Shown here: positions 48,091 to 58,731 of the stretch, one piece after another
Position numbering within the stretch: position 1 is the first letter of the stretch
How the letters are laid out: each line of letters opens with the position of its first letter
DNA from: Candidatus Kapaibacterium sp.
GTDB taxonomy: Bacteria > Bacteroidota > Ignavibacteria > Kapaibacteriales > UBA2268
Direction of reading: 5' to 3'
DNA length: 64,000 bases
NCBI GenBank assembly: GCA_938031175.1
Contig: CALHGZ010000008.1
Coordinates: forward strand, 62,001 to 126,000
Translations under genes and position numbers: made by a program
The notes under the pieces: generated by a model
What the model saw: only the letters and a program-made list of their open reading frames with translations
What the model was told of the DNA's origin: nothing
The model's database searches: none

Positions 48091-49777
48091 ATTTCCCATA
48101 AATTTCTAAAAATTTCATTTCTGAATTTACATTTCCTATAAGTAATAATTCAAAACTACCTTTGATGCTCGTATTTGGGTCAGGATTAATTATCATCTCG
48201 CCATTATCGAATATAGCTATTAAATTACAATCTGTCTTTTCGCGAATTTGGGAATCTTTTATTTCTTTACCTATGAGTGAAGCAGGAGCTTTAACTTTAA
48301 AAACATCTAAACCTTCCGATAGCATTAAAACTTTACCGCGTTCAAGGAAATTAATTATTGCATTTGCACCAAGAGAAGCATAAGATAAAACCAGGTCGGC
48401 ACCAGCTCTGTGTAATGTAGAAACATTCCTGTCCATGTTTGCTCTACTTATTATTTGGATATCTGAACGAAGTCGGCGGCAATATATCGTAAGATATATA
48501 TTTGTAGCATCATTTCTTGTTGTAATTAGTACGCATTGCGTTTCGAAAATACCAGCTTTTTTTAAAGTATTCAAATCAGCTGCATTACCAATAACAATAT
48601 TTTCATTGTTATTTTTTAGTAATGGATTTTTCTCAACAATTTTGTACGAGATACCCCTTCTATCTAATGTTTCGGCAACATATTTACCAACCAATCCATA
48701 ACCTAAAATTAAGATTGGCGAATTGGAACTATGGTAAATACAAAAAATTTCATCATACAATTGGAGTTGTTTTCTAGTGCCAGCCAAAACTAAAACTGTA
48801 GAATTATTTATTATAATATCAGGTCTTGGTATTTTAAAAACGCCCCTATCCCAAATACCTACAACATTTATACCTATTAACTCACGTAACCTACTATCTT
48901 TGAGAGTTTTACCGACCAATGGAGTTCCAATTGCAGGTGCTTCAGCAATCAATAACTCTTCAATTTTCCCAATTGTATTTGATTTTGCGCCACCGACCAT
49001 AACACGACGAGCAAGGGCTTGACCAAGCAATTGCTTTAAATTTAACACATAGCTACTTCCAGCAAGTTCAAGTATATCAATTGAATCTTGGGAATTTGCA
49101 TTTGTGATGATTGGAATTGTGTCTGAAATTTCCCTGACAGTATAAGCAATATTAGTATTTAATTCATCATTTGCAACGGCAACAACTAATTCAGCTTTTT
49201 TTACTTGCATCTTTTTATAAGTTTCAGGATCATCCAACAGTCCGACTGCGACTTTATATCCTAAATCACTTAGCTCTAATGCTTTATTTAAATCTTCAAG
49301 TATAATTACATAATCTTTCTTATAAGCAATTAATTTGCTAACCAAAGATTCAACAACTTCATCATAACTTGTGATAATAACATGGCCGGCGGTATTCTCG
49401 GGCAGTTCTTTTGGTGCACGTAATTTGGCTTGGGCTTCAATCCAGGGTGCATAAAAAAATCGAATAAAAGAAAATGGAAATAATATTAGTAAAAAAACAA
49501 CTCCTGAAACAAGTACAGCTATTGAAAAAATTTTACCTAAATCGCTATGAAATGTAATATCACCAAATCCAAGAGTTGACATTACTGTCAAGGTCCAATA
49601 GAAGCCAGTTATCCAACTATGATATCTGCCTTCATATAACATTATTATATGAAAAAGAACGCTGTATAAGGCAATCATTATGAATAAAATTAAAAAAAAC
49701 TTCCAGAGTAATTTGATATTTCGCTTTGTTCTGGAGTTTTCGAATAAAAATGCTAGTTGACTTAACAAATACTTCAT
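48089..49777 (-). CDS. Potassium channel with two RCK/TrkA-N regulatory domains
   Basis: The 562-residue protein has two membrane helices with a pore loop between them carrying the selectivity filter TLGFGD (near residue 72), then two cytoplasmic RCK blocks (TrkA-N about 125-240 and 345-460, each with a Rossmann glycine motif, the second LILGYGLVGKYVA) with TrkA-C domains (about 260-335 and 480-560). This is the MthK/Kch channel type with a doubled RCK unit; binding of ligands such as calcium, nucleotides or c-di-AMP gates such channels, but the ligand here is unknown. Confidence 0.9.
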   Translation of the reverse strand: MKYLLSQLAFLFENSRTKRNIKLLWKFFLILFIMIALYSVLFHIIMLYEGRYHSWITGFYWTLTVMSTLGFGDITFHSDLGKIFSIAVLVSGVVFLLILFPFSFIRFFYAPWIEAQAKLRAPKELPENTAGHVIITSYDEVVESLVSKLIAYKKDYVIILEDLNKALELSDLGYKVAVGLLDDPETYKKMQVKKAELVVAVANDELNTNIAYTVREISDTIPIITNANSQDSIDILELAGSSYVLNLKQLLGQALARRVMVGGAKSNTIGKIEELLIAEAPAIGTPLVGKTLKDSRLRELIGINVVGIWDRGVFKIPRPDIIINNSTVLVLAGTRKQLQLYDEIFCIYHSSNSPILILGYGLVGKYVAETLDRRGISYKIVEKNPLLKNNNENIVIGNAADLNTLKKAGIFETQCVLITTRNDATNIYLTIYCRRLRSDIQIISRANMDRNVSTLHRAGADLVLSYASLGANAIINFLERGKVLMLSEGLDVFKVKAPASLIGKEIKDSQIREKTDCNLIAIFDNGEMIINPDPNTSIKGSFELLLIGNVNSEMKFLEIYGK

Positions 49778-49911
49778 CTAACATAACTTCCCGAGAAATA
49801 AAAAAGATAAAGCATAACACAAATTCAAAAATATGTAAAAGTTTGATATATTTAAGCTTTTTTAATATATTATAAATTTTATGAGTTAATATATTCAATT
49901 TTGACATAAAA

Positions 49912-52900
49912 ATGAAACAAATTCTAACCTCATTAGTAATTATTGCTCTAAATTTACATTCGAGTTTCTCTAAATCTTTGGGATCAAATCTTAAAATCAA
50001 CGAAATAATGCCTTCTAATGCAAAATCATTTTATGATGATTCATACAAAACTCCGGATTGGATCGAGCTTTATAATATCGGGGATACAGCTATCAACCTC
50101 AAAGGTTTTAGAATTAGCGATAAATTTGATTTCGAAAAAGCATGGATTTTCCCTGATACAGTTATCCGAGGCAAATCCTTCATCTCCGTCTATGCCAGCG
50201 GCTGGGATACGGTCGTCTCGAATAAATTCAATATCGAAAGTAATGGATTAGGCGTTTTTCAACATACCTGGTTCGATAGTTTCAGCTTTTTGTATAAAGA
50301 AGTAAAAGGCAACTTTGTTATGAGTGTAACTATAAATTCGACAAGATACATCCAAGGAAGAAGCGTCCACGGGGGTTTACTTGTCCGTGAGTCTCTCGAT
50401 TCCTTTGCAAGATTTGTCGGATATTATGTTATGAACCAAAATGATAATCCTTTTTATTGGCTTACTTACCGAGATTCTACTAATCCTTATCCTAAATATA
50501 AATTCCCTGGTTTTTCAAATCATAATAAATCTTGTTTTCTAAAAATATGGAGAGATGGAGAATGGATCTATACTTATGCTACAGACGAAAAGGGATGGAT
50601 TATCGAAGAAAACCAAATATGGTTCCCCGTTAATACGCCCGTTTATGTAGGCTTAGCAGTCGCAAGTAATGATGAAAAAAATCTAACAAAATTCTCTTTT
50701 TCAGACTTTATGCTTTTAGTTGATGAGGAAAAATTCTCTTGGGAACAACTAAAATTTATCGACATCAACACTACAACCCCAGGGAAAATATACCGATCGA
50801 GAGAAATGCACACAAATTTCAAACTTGACAGCAAAGGAGAATCTATCTATCTATGGGATGCCAATGGGAATTTAATCGATTCATTAAGATTTGGTGAAAT
50901 TTTAACTGATGTCTCTTATGGGCGTTATCCTGATGGAAGCAATACATTTTACTATTTCAAACAAGGCACAATAGATAAACCCAACGTGAATGCCACTCCA
51001 TACATAGGAATTACTAAAGCTCCTAAAATTAAAGTTGATTACGATATCTTTAATCAGAAAGCATACGCAACAATACAAGCAAATACAAATGAACAAATAT
51101 TTTATACTTTAGACGGTAGCGAGCCTACAATTAGTTCAATGTTATATCAAAATCAACCTTTGGTTTTCACCACAACTACAGTCCTTAAAGCAAAAACATT
51201 CAGAGAGAATTACTTATCGGGGAAAACCTCAGTAATAACTATTTTTGTTAATGATAGTAGTACAATTAATGTTGTTTCACTATCCGGAAAAAATGAGGAT
51301 TTTAGAAATAAAGATTCTAGTGGTTTACTTGATAGAGTATTTTCAGATATGAGGATTGTATCTTACTTTGAATTTTTCGATAAAAATTTTAACCAATTAT
51401 ATAATTCAGCCGTAGAACTAAAATTATTAGGACATGGAGCTGCAAGAAATCCATTACAACCTTCTTTTAAAATAAAAGCAAAAAATTCAATTGGCGACAA
51501 TGAGCTGAATTTTCCTTTTTTTGGTGAAAAATCGCAAAAAACATATCAATCCATCATGCTTAGAAATTCAAGTGGTGATTGGATCTCGGCTTATATAAGG
51601 GATGCATATTGTCATCAATTAGCCAAAATGCTCCATTCGCTCGATATCTCTGAATATATACCTATCAATGTTTACATTAACGGACAATATTTCGGGCTTT
51701 ATAATTTACGAGAAATTACTAATGATGATTATTTAAGTCATAAATATAAATTAAACAAAGATTCTATCAATATTTTTAAGTTATACAAAGAAATAAATAA
51801 TGGTTCTGTTTATTCCTATTATCATTTTATAGATGAATTGCACAATTATGATATAAACTCAATTGCTGCAAAGGAATTAGTAAAAGAAAATCTGGATTTG
51901 GACAATTTGACTGACTATTTAATTCTTGAATTCTACGTTTCTAACTATGATTGGCTAAATTGGAATATCAAACTTTGGCAATCCGAATCCTATGATGGTC
52001 GTTGGAGATTTTTACCACACGATTTGGATTGGTCTCTTAATTACAATTCATTAGCTTCACCGGATTACCCGTCAATTAAGCGATTTTTCTCATCTGATTT
52101 CTATGAAAAATATGCATTTACTGAACTCATTAAAAAAATCATTCAAATTGATGAATTCAAAAATAAATTTATAAATCGCAGTGCAGATATACTCAATTTC
52201 ATTTTCATCCCTGAAAAATTAACTAACCTGCTAGATTCACTTGTAAATTCATACATTAAAGAAGTGTCACGTCAAAAAGCATTGTATCCCGAATCATTAC
52301 AAAATTTTGAAACTTCCATCGAAGATATCAAAGATTTTCTTAAAAAAAGGGCATATTACTATCGAAATGAAATTGTAGAAATATTTGAATTAAGTGGCTT
52401 GTCAAATTTGAAAATTACATCTAATTTGAAAAAACCAATTAAAATTCGAATTAACTCAATCGAAGTTCAAGACACAGCCTTATCAGGTATTTACTTTAAC
52501 GACGTCCCAATTGAAATCGAATTACTTGAACATCCCAATATTCCATTCATTGGATGGTTTTCCGACAGTCTCATTCAATCAAAAAAAATTACACTAGTAC
52601 TTAAAGACTCGCTTGAACTAAAAGCAATATTTGACTTCAAAGAAAGCCCACAAATTGTTATTAATGAAATTATGTACAAAGCCTCGAAAGAATTTGATTC
52701 TGAAGATTGGATTGAGCTTTTTAATCCTAATGATGACGATGTTGATCTAAGTGGCTGGCTATTAAAAGATGATAATGATAAACATATATTCGAAATTCCC
52801 AATGGTACAATAATAAAAGCAAAAGATTATCTCGTGATAGTTGAACGAATTAAAAAATTCTCTAAAATTCATCCCGATGTAAGTAATTACATTGGTGAAT

Positions 52901-53397
52901 TTGATTTTGGATTCGGATTAGAAGATATGGTTAGAATTTATGATGTCTTTGGTATATTAATTGATTCAGTTAAATACTCATCATCACCACCGTGGGACCC
53001 TAAAGCTAATGAAACCGGTTATTCACTTGAACTTATAAATCCTTATTTAGATAATACACAACCTCAAAACTGGCGTGCTTCCTATGTTTTAAACGGGACA
53101 CCTGGTAGAATTAACTCTAACTATTCAAGTATCGAAGTAACTATGTCTTTTGAGGAAAGCATCAATATTTATCCTAATCCAGCTACTACAATACTTTACA
53201 TTAATGGAAACTGTATTTCAAAACTTAATTATGTAATTACAAATTCATTGGGTAAAAAGATTTTATTCGGTACAATCAATGATAGTAAACAAAATAAAAT
53301 TTCACTCAATGGATTACCAAATGGTTTATATTTCATTTCTCTATTTGAGGAAAACAAAATTATCTACAAAGATTCATTCGTCAAAATCTCAGATTAA
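49912..53397 (+). CDS. Large T9SS-secreted protein with CotH kinase-like and two lamin-tail domains, one split by an insertion
   Basis: The 1161-residue product begins with a signal peptide (about 2-20). The first LTD domain (WIELYNIGDTAINLKGFRIS) is interrupted at about residues 105-295 by a concanavalin-like domain (FVMSVTI, GGLLVRESLDSFARF, resembling DUF1349) and resumes at HTNFKLDSKGESIYLW. A chitobiase-type Fn3 domain (about 355-430, YTLDGSEPTIS) and a CotH kinase-like domain (about 455-790, with RFLPHDLDWSLN) follow, then a second LTD (about 908-1065) and a T9SS tail (IYPNPATTILYI, NGLYFISLF). CotH proteins of spores and some bacteria are atypical protein kinases. The 3' end overlaps the convergent gene by 17 bases. 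Confidence 0.82.
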   Translation: MKQILTSLVIIALNLHSSFSKSLGSNLKINEIMPSNAKSFYDDSYKTPDWIELYNIGDTAINLKGFRISDKFDFEKAWIFPDTVIRGKSFISVYASGWDTVVSNKFNIESNGLGVFQHTWFDSFSFLYKEVKGNFVMSVTINSTRYIQGRSVHGGLLVRESLDSFARFVGYYVMNQNDNPFYWLTYRDSTNPYPKYKFPGFSNHNKSCFLKIWRDGEWIYTYATDEKGWIIEENQIWFPVNTPVYVGLAVASNDEKNLTKFSFSDFMLLVDEEKFSWEQLKFIDINTTTPGKIYRSREMHTNFKLDSKGESIYLWDANGNLIDSLRFGEILTDVSYGRYPDGSNTFYYFKQGTIDKPNVNATPYIGITKAPKIKVDYDIFNQKAYATIQANTNEQIFYTLDGSEPTISSMLYQNQPLVFTTTTVLKAKTFRENYLSGKTSVITIFVNDSSTINVVSLSGKNEDFRNKDSSGLLDRVFSDMRIVSYFEFFDKNFNQLYNSAVELKLLGHGAARNPLQPSFKIKAKNSIGDNELNFPFFGEKSQKTYQSIMLRNSSGDWISAYIRDAYCHQLAKMLHSLDISEYIPINVYINGQYFGLYNLREITNDDYLSHKYKLNKDSINIFKLYKEINNGSVYSYYHFIDELHNYDINSIAAKELVKENLDLDNLTDYLILEFYVSNYDWLNWNIKLWQSESYDGRWRFLPHDLDWSLNYNSLASPDYPSIKRFFSSDFYEKYAFTELIKKIIQIDEFKNKFINRSADILNFIFIPEKLTNLLDSLVNSYIKEVSRQKALYPESLQNFETSIEDIKDFLKKRAYYYRNEIVEIFELSGLSNLKITSNLKKPIKIRINSIEVQDTALSGIYFNDVPIEIELLEHPNIPFIGWFSDSLIQSKKITLVLKDSLELKAIFDFKESPQIVINEIMYKASKEFDSEDWIELFNPNDDDVDLSGWLLKDDNDKHIFEIPNGTIIKAKDYLVIVERIKKFSKIHPDVSNYIGEFDFGFGLEDMVRIYDVFGILIDSVKYSSSPPWDPKANETGYSLELINPYLDNTQPQNWRASYVLNGTPGRINSNYSSIEVTMSFEESINIYPNPATTILYINGNCISKLNYVITNSLGKKILFGTINDSKQNKISLNGLPNGLYFISLFEENKIIYKDSFVKISD

Positions 53398-53860
53398 ATA
53401 GTAAAATTACTAATAATATAGCTACTCCAATAATCATATTTGCGGTAGATAAAAATTTAAATTTGATTTCGATCTGTTGATAATCCGAGCTTAAATCATT
53501 TTGAGCTCCTTTCACAATAGGCTTGTAATACTTGTTAATATGCTTTGACCATAAGATTGTAAATATGATTGCCAGAATAACAAATATATGCTTAATAGTT
53601 AAAATTAATCCATAGTGGACTGAAATATTAAACATTAACTTATGTGGAGCACGAATCAAACCAGTTATAAGTAAAAGTGCAATACAATGCCATGCAATAA
53701 GTGAAAATTTTTTGGAAGCAATTCCAATTATCTTAGCACGTTGAAAATCATTTATTTCTCGTAATGATGGTAAAAATACAAATATCAAATAAATCATACC
53801 ACCAATCCAGATGACCGAACTCAGCAGATGAATTACATTATTTATAGCTTGATACCACAT
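53381..53860 (-). CDS. CopD-like small membrane protein
   Basis: The 159-residue product has four predicted membrane helices and histidines in HLLSSVIWIGGM and in the helix LIAWHCIALLLITG, a pattern resembling the CopD/copper-resistance D membrane domain and related heme- or copper-binding families. The function in copper homeostasis is only a family suggestion. Its 3' end overlaps the large CotH-type gene. Confidence 0.6.
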   Translation of the reverse strand: MWYQAINNVIHLLSSVIWIGGMIYLIFVFLPSLREINDFQRAKIIGIASKKFSLIAWHCIALLLITGLIRAPHKLMFNISVHYGLILTIKHIFVILAIIFTILWSKHINKYYKPIVKGAQNDLSSDYQQIEIKFKFLSTANMIIGVAILLVILLFNLRF

Positions 53861-54080
53861 AATTGCCTCTGTTTTTTTAATACAATATTATGATATTTCC
53901 CCTTAGCAAAATTTTAAATTTTAAAGATCAAAAAGCAAAAATAGAATAATACAAATTTATAAACTACGTATGACTTTTTATAAAATTATGAAACTTGTTT
54001 TAATATCAGTTATGAGGTTGCTAACAATATAATAAACAAATTTTTACGCAGTGAATAAAATTACTAAGGCAGAAAAATTA

Positions 54081-54104
54081 AAACGCCGGTCATTGCCGGC
54101 GTTT
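54081..54104 (-). terminator. Hairpin terminator after clpC
   Basis: A 9-base-pair stem AAACGCCGG/CCGGCGTTT with a six-base loop is followed on the minus strand by AATTTTTC. It lies a few bases after the clpC stop codon. Confidence 0.85.
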
Positions 54105-54107
54105 GAT

Positions 54108-56654
54108 TTAATCTGCACTTTCTTGAATCTCTTCTTCTAATTCGGGTGGATTTGTAGGGCTAAGTAAGGGCATTTTTTTCTCATCTAACTGCTTTACTTC
54201 TTTAATAAATGTATAGACAATTTTCTTTTGTGAACCATCATAATTGCCAATTACTTTTGTCGAAGGTGGTATTTCACCTTTCAACATCTCCTCTGCTAAT
54301 TCATCCTCAACGTATTTCTGCAAAGCCCTCCTTAGTGGTCTAGCTCCGTATTTTTCGTCGAATCCTTTATCAACGAGAAAATCTTTGGCTTCTTTGGTAA
54401 GTTCAAGCGATACATTATTGATCTTCAATCTTTCCATTAATTCAGCAAGTTGAATATCAATGATTGAGTAAATATGCTTTTTCTCAAGCTTTCTAAAGAT
54501 GATGAAATCATCAATTCTATTGATAAATTCGGGATTAAACAATCTCTTGATTGATTCCTCGATTGTATTTTTTAGATTTTCATAATCATTTTCAGGTGTT
54601 TGTTCGGAAAATCCAATTTTACCGCCGGCTTTTATATCTCTTGTTCCAACATTTGATGTCATTATTATTATTGTATTTTTAAAATCAACTCTTCTTCCCA
54701 AACCATCGGTCAAAATACCATCATCAAATACCTGAAGTAGTACATTAAACACATCAGGATGAGCTTTTTCTATTTCATCAAGTAAGATAATACTGTATGG
54801 TTTTCTCCTGACCTTTTCGGTCAATTGACCGCCTTCTTCATAACCTACGTATCCGGGCGGAGCACCAACAAATCTTGATACGGAAAATTTTTCCATATAT
54901 TCGCTCATATCAATACGAATCAAAGCGTCCTCTGAATCAAACATAACTTTGGCTAACGCTTTTGCTAATTCTGTTTTACCAACCCCTGTAGGTCCGAGAA
55001 ACATAAATGAACCAATAGGACGAGTTGGGTCTTTGAGACCAGCTCTTGCTCGCCTTATGGCTTTGGATATTAGCTCAATAGCTTCATCTTGACCTACTAC
55101 ATATTTCTTTAATTCATCCGATAAATGCAATAATTTTTGGGATTCACTTTCCGCAATCTTATTGACTGGTATGCCAGTCATCATTGCAACAATATCAGCA
55201 ATATCATCTTCCGTAACAGGATATACTTTATTATTTGCCTCTAACTCCCATTCAGTTTTGGCATTTTCTAATTCCTGTTGCAATTTCTTCTCTAAATCTC
55301 TTAATCTTGCCGCTTCTTCAAAATTTTGCTGCTTTACTACAAGATTCTTTTGATTTCTTACTTTTTCTATTTCTTTTTCAAGATTCAAAATATCTTTAGG
55401 GACAACTATGTTAGCTAAATGCACTCTTGCACCAGCTTCATCTAATACATCAATTGCCTTGTCGGGGAAACTTCTATCGCTAATGTACCTTTCGGAAAGC
55501 CTGACGCAAGCTTCAATAGCTTCATCGGTATAGACAACACTATGATGCTCTTCATAGTTACTTTTGATATTATTTAATATAATTTTCGTTTCTTCGACAG
55601 TTGGAGCCTCTACTAAAATTTTCTGAAATCTTCTTTCTAAGGCTCCATCTTTTTCTATATATTGTCTATATTCATCTAAAGTTGTAGCACCAATACATTG
55701 AATTTCGCCACGAGCTAATGCTGGTTTGAACATATTTGAAGCATCAAGAGAACCAGAAGCACCGCCGGCTCCAACTATAGTATGTAATTCATCTATGAAC
55801 AAAATTACATCTTTGGCTTTTTCGAGCTCATTAAGCACAGCTTTCATTCGCTCTTCGAATTGCCCACGGTATTTAGTACCAGCTACAAGTGCTGCCAAAT
55901 CTAAAGTAACGATTCGCTTATCAAATAAAGCACGAGATACTTTCCTTTGGACTATCTTTACGGCAAGCCCTTCAACTATTGCAGTTTTACCTACACCAGG
56001 TTCACCTATCAATACCGGATTGTTCTTTTTCCTTCTAGACAGTATTTGACATACCCTTTCGATTTCCTTTTCGCGTCCGATTACTGGATCTAATTTATTC
56101 TCTAATGCTAATTTGGTCAAATCTCTGCCAAAATTATCAAGTACAGGCGTTTTAACTCTTTCTTTTACTGGTTTAACTCGTAAATTCTGTTGGCTAGATT
56201 TTGGATTTGTGGAAGATTTACCACTCAAAATATTATCCAATTCACGCCTTGCACTTTCATATGTTACCGAAAATTGAGCCAGAATCTGTGCAGCGATATT
56301 TTCCTCGTCGCGCAATAATGAAAGTAATAAATGCTCAGTACCAATAACGTCGGATTTATAAAGTTTAGCTTCGAGATATGTAATTTTCAATACTTTTTCA
56401 GCTTGTTTTGTTAGTGGTATATTGCCGATTGTTATAGTTGTACTTGAACTCCGTACTGTATCTTCAATTCCTTTTTTAAGGCGATATAGCTCAACCCCTA
56501 AATTTTTAAGTATTTTAACCGCAATACCTTCGCCTTCCCGTATTATTCCTAAGAGAAGATGTTCTGTTCCAATATAATCGTGACCAAGTCGTAAAGCTTC
56601 TTCACGGCTTAATCGAATTACATCATTTACTCTATTCGAAAAATTACCTTCCAT
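54108..56654 (-). CDS. clpC: ClpC-type AAA+ unfoldase
   Basis: The 848-residue protein has two N-terminal Clp repeats (about 1-145), the first AAA+ module with Walker [10 protein letters not shown] near residue 215, a UVR coiled-coil middle ([17 protein letters not shown] near 440), the second AAA+ module with GPTGVGKTE near 556, and a C-terminal small domain. The UVR segment between the modules identifies ClpC rather than ClpA or ClpB. It unfolds proteins for ClpP in stress and quality control. No mcsA, mcsB, ctsR or clpP is nearby. An upstream TATCTTTTTG stretch (minus strand 56699-56708) may be part of its promoter. Confidence 0.95.
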   Translation of the reverse strand: MEGNFSNRVNDVIRLSREEALRLGHDYIGTEHLLLGIIREGEGIAVKILKNLGVELYRLKKGIEDTVRSSSTTITIGNIPLTKQAEKVLKITYLEAKLYKSDVIGTEHLLLSLLRDEENIAAQILAQFSVTYESARRELDNILSGKSSTNPKSSQQNLRVKPVKERVKTPVLDNFGRDLTKLALENKLDPVIGREKEIERVCQILSRRKKNNPVLIGEPGVGKTAIVEGLAVKIVQRKVSRALFDKRIVTLDLAALVAGTKYRGQFEERMKAVLNELEKAKDVILFIDELHTIVGAGGASGSLDASNMFKPALARGEIQCIGATTLDEYRQYIEKDGALERRFQKILVEAPTVEETKIILNNIKSNYEEHHSVVYTDEAIEACVRLSERYISDRSFPDKAIDVLDEAGARVHLANIVVPKDILNLEKEIEKVRNQKNLVVKQQNFEEAARLRDLEKKLQQELENAKTEWELEANNKVYPVTEDDIADIVAMMTGIPVNKIAESESQKLLHLSDELKKYVVGQDEAIELISKAIRRARAGLKDPTRPIGSFMFLGPTGVGKTELAKALAKVMFDSEDALIRIDMSEYMEKFSVSRFVGAPPGYVGYEEGGQLTEKVRRKPYSIILLDEIEKAHPDVFNVLLQVFDDGILTDGLGRRVDFKNTIIIMTSNVGTRDIKAGGKIGFSEQTPENDYENLKNTIEESIKRLFNPEFINRIDDFIIFRKLEKKHIYSIIDIQLAELMERLKINNVSLELTKEAKDFLVDKGFDEKYGARPLRRALQKYVEDELAEEMLKGEIPPSTKVIGNYDGSQKKIVYTFIKEVKQLDEKKMPLLSPTNPPELEEEIQESAD

Positions 56655-56769
56655 TTTAATCTCTCATTAATTATTTAGTCTCTTATAACATTTCGACGCA
56701 AAAAGATATATTTTATTTGTTAATGCTAAACCTTGCTGAAATACAACAATTTACTAAAAATATATAAAT

Positions 56770-57483
56770 TTAATTATTGGGTGAAGTCGCAATAACCTTG
56801 CAATTCGTATGGATGGTAATTTTGCCCATGTTTTTATCATTTGTTAGCAAATAAATTGGTTCTCTGAAATATCCTGTCGAATCTGCCTGAAATGTAGCAT
56901 TAACTTTTATTTCGCTTTTTGGTGGTATCACTGTACCATCACTGATATTTAGCGAAATAAATTTACTAGAATTTTTGACTTTCAATATTCTTACGGGAAA
57001 ATCTTTATCATTTTTTATGGAAACAGTTGATTTAGCAATTTGATTTAGATTAATTTCACCGAAATCTAAAAGCATATTCCCAACCGATGACAATGTGCTT
57101 ACTTTGGCATATATATAAAAATTAGCATTTGGATTATCAGGGTCATTTGTAATAAAGGTCAAAACTTTCGTAGTATTACCTGTAACAGGAAATGTCTGAC
57201 GTATTTCAACTATTGCAAAATCATTTGGAGGGATTTCATTTTTATTTATTGGTGCCCAGGTACAACCACAATCTTTTTCTATATCGAATATTTTTAAATT
57301 TTCTGTACCTGTATTTCTGATTTTAATTTTGACAAAGTAAGGAGCATTTTCCATTAACACTTCACCGAAATCATAACTATCTCCATTTTCGAATTCAAGT
57401 CTAGGCTGAGTTACCAATTCATTGGTTAACAACAATATGGACAAAAGTAATTTGTATGTAATAAGTTTTAACATTTTCCCCAC
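56770..57483 (-). CDS. DUF1573 (ASH-like) exported protein
   Basis: The 237-residue product has a signal peptide (about 8-24) and two ASH/DUF1573-type beta-sandwich repeats. The first has DFGEVLMENAPYFVKIKIRNTG and the invariant CGCT of DUF1573 with FITNDPDNPN; the second starts at about residue 125 (DFGEINLNQIAKSTVSIKN). These proteins are widespread and mostly uncharacterised in Bacteroidota. It may be envelope-located. The next gene downstream on the minus strand is clpC. Confidence 0.8.
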   Translation of the reverse strand: MGKMLKLITYKLLLSILLLTNELVTQPRLEFENGDSYDFGEVLMENAPYFVKIKIRNTGTENLKIFDIEKDCGCTWAPINKNEIPPNDFAIVEIRQTFPVTGNTTKVLTFITNDPDNPNANFYIYAKVSTLSSVGNMLLDFGEINLNQIAKSTVSIKNDKDFPVRILKVKNSSKFISLNISDGTVIPPKSEIKVNATFQADSTGYFREPIYLLTNDKNMGKITIHTNCKVIATSPNN

Positions 57484-57633
57484 TTTAATTTTTTCAACAA
57501 TAAATTTATTAAATTTTTTTCTACTTTGAAATATTTTATATATACTTTTCGATCATCTATAATTTCAAATAAAATTATCATTATAATTTATCGTCTTCAC
57601 TTAACTAATTATAAAACAAATTAATTTTTAAAT

Positions 57634-58723
57634 ATGTTCGAACCACAAAAAGATAAAACCGAGCAATTAAGAAACCGCTCTAAAGAACTTAGGAGGTTTC
57701 TTTGACATTGACAATAAAATTATCCAATTAGAAGAATTACAAAAAAAATCTGAGTCCGAAACTTTCTGGCTCGACCAGCAATCTGCTAAAAACATTATGC
57801 AGCAAATTTCTGAATTAAAAGAATGGATTAAGGAATGGGATTCGCTCGATAAAGCAATTTCTGATGTCGAGGCTTTAATAGAACTAGCCGATGAATTTTC
57901 TGACCCATCCTATGAAAATGAAATTGATAATGAACTAAAAAAAGTCGAGGAATTGCTTAACGACTTGGAAATTAAAAAACTTCTTTCCGGCAAAGATGAT
58001 TCTAGATCAGCTATTATTACTATTCATTCGGGTGCAGGTGGGACAGAAGCACAGGATTGGGCTGAAATGTTGTTAAGAATGTATGTACGCTGGGCAGAAA
58101 AGAAAAGTTTTAAATTTTCTCTCATTGATAAACTTGATGGCGATGGTGCTGGTATCAAATCAGCAGCTCTCGAAGTGATCGGCAACTATGCATACGGTTA
58201 TCTTAAAGCAGAAAATGGGGTTCATCGTCTCGTTAGAATCTCCCCTTTCGATGCAAATGCAAGGCGTCATACATCTTTTGCTTCCGTATATGTCTATCCA
58301 ATTGTTGATGATGATATAAATATTGAAATAAATCCTGCTGACGTTGAAATGGAAACATTTCGTTCCGGCGGCAAAGGTGGCCAAAATGTAAATAAAGTTG
58401 AAACTGCTGTCAGATTGAGGCATATCCCAACTGGCATTGTTGTTTCTTGCCAGCAGGAACGTTCACAATTCCAAAACCGAGAAAGAGCTATGCGTATGCT
58501 TAAATCAAGATTATATCAAATGAAAAGAGAGGAAGAAGAAAAAGTTAAAGCTGAAATCGAAGGCAAAAAAATGAAAATTGAGTGGGGAAGTCAAATACGT
58601 TCTTACATTTTTCAGCCATACACATTAGTTAATGACCACCGTACTGAATTCAAAACAAGTGACATACACTCGGTTATGGATGGAAATATTGATGAATTCA
58701 TTAAAGCTTATCTCTTATTATAA
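57634..58723 (+). CDS. prfB: Peptide chain release factor 2, with programmed +1 frameshift
   Basis: RF2 terminates translation at UGA and UAA. A 23-codon opening frame (from ATG 57634) reaches an in-frame TGA at 57703; translation continues in the +1 frame from GAC at 57704. The joined product is about 362 residues. The main frame shows the SPF anticodon-like tripeptide in [13 protein letters not shown] and the catalytic GGQ in [13 protein letters not shown]. The open frame from 57797 alone would lack the first 54 or so residues, so it must not be annotated as the full gene. The slippage site is described separately. Confidence 0.95.
57691..57706 (+). promoter_or_regulatory. RF2 autoregulatory frameshift site
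   Basis: AGGAGGTTTCTTTGAC contains a Shine-Dalgarno-like AGGAGG, then CTT TGA C. In the known mechanism, ribosomes pausing at TGA when RF2 is scarce slip +1 on CTT, helped by the upstream SD pairing. The arrangement matches that of E. coli prfB. It gives RF2 feedback control on its own synthesis. Confidence 0.95.
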
Positions 58724-58731
58724 TTTGTCTA

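Noticed and set aside
49632-50000. A 122-residue open frame on the minus strand overlapping the potassium channel and CotH-type genes
   Set aside because: It overlaps the start of the large T9SS gene and the 5' end of the channel gene in other frames, with no ribosome-binding site or family match.
57797-58723. Separate RF2 gene starting at 57797
   Set aside because: The programmed frameshift site and the 23-codon leader show the true gene starts at 57634.
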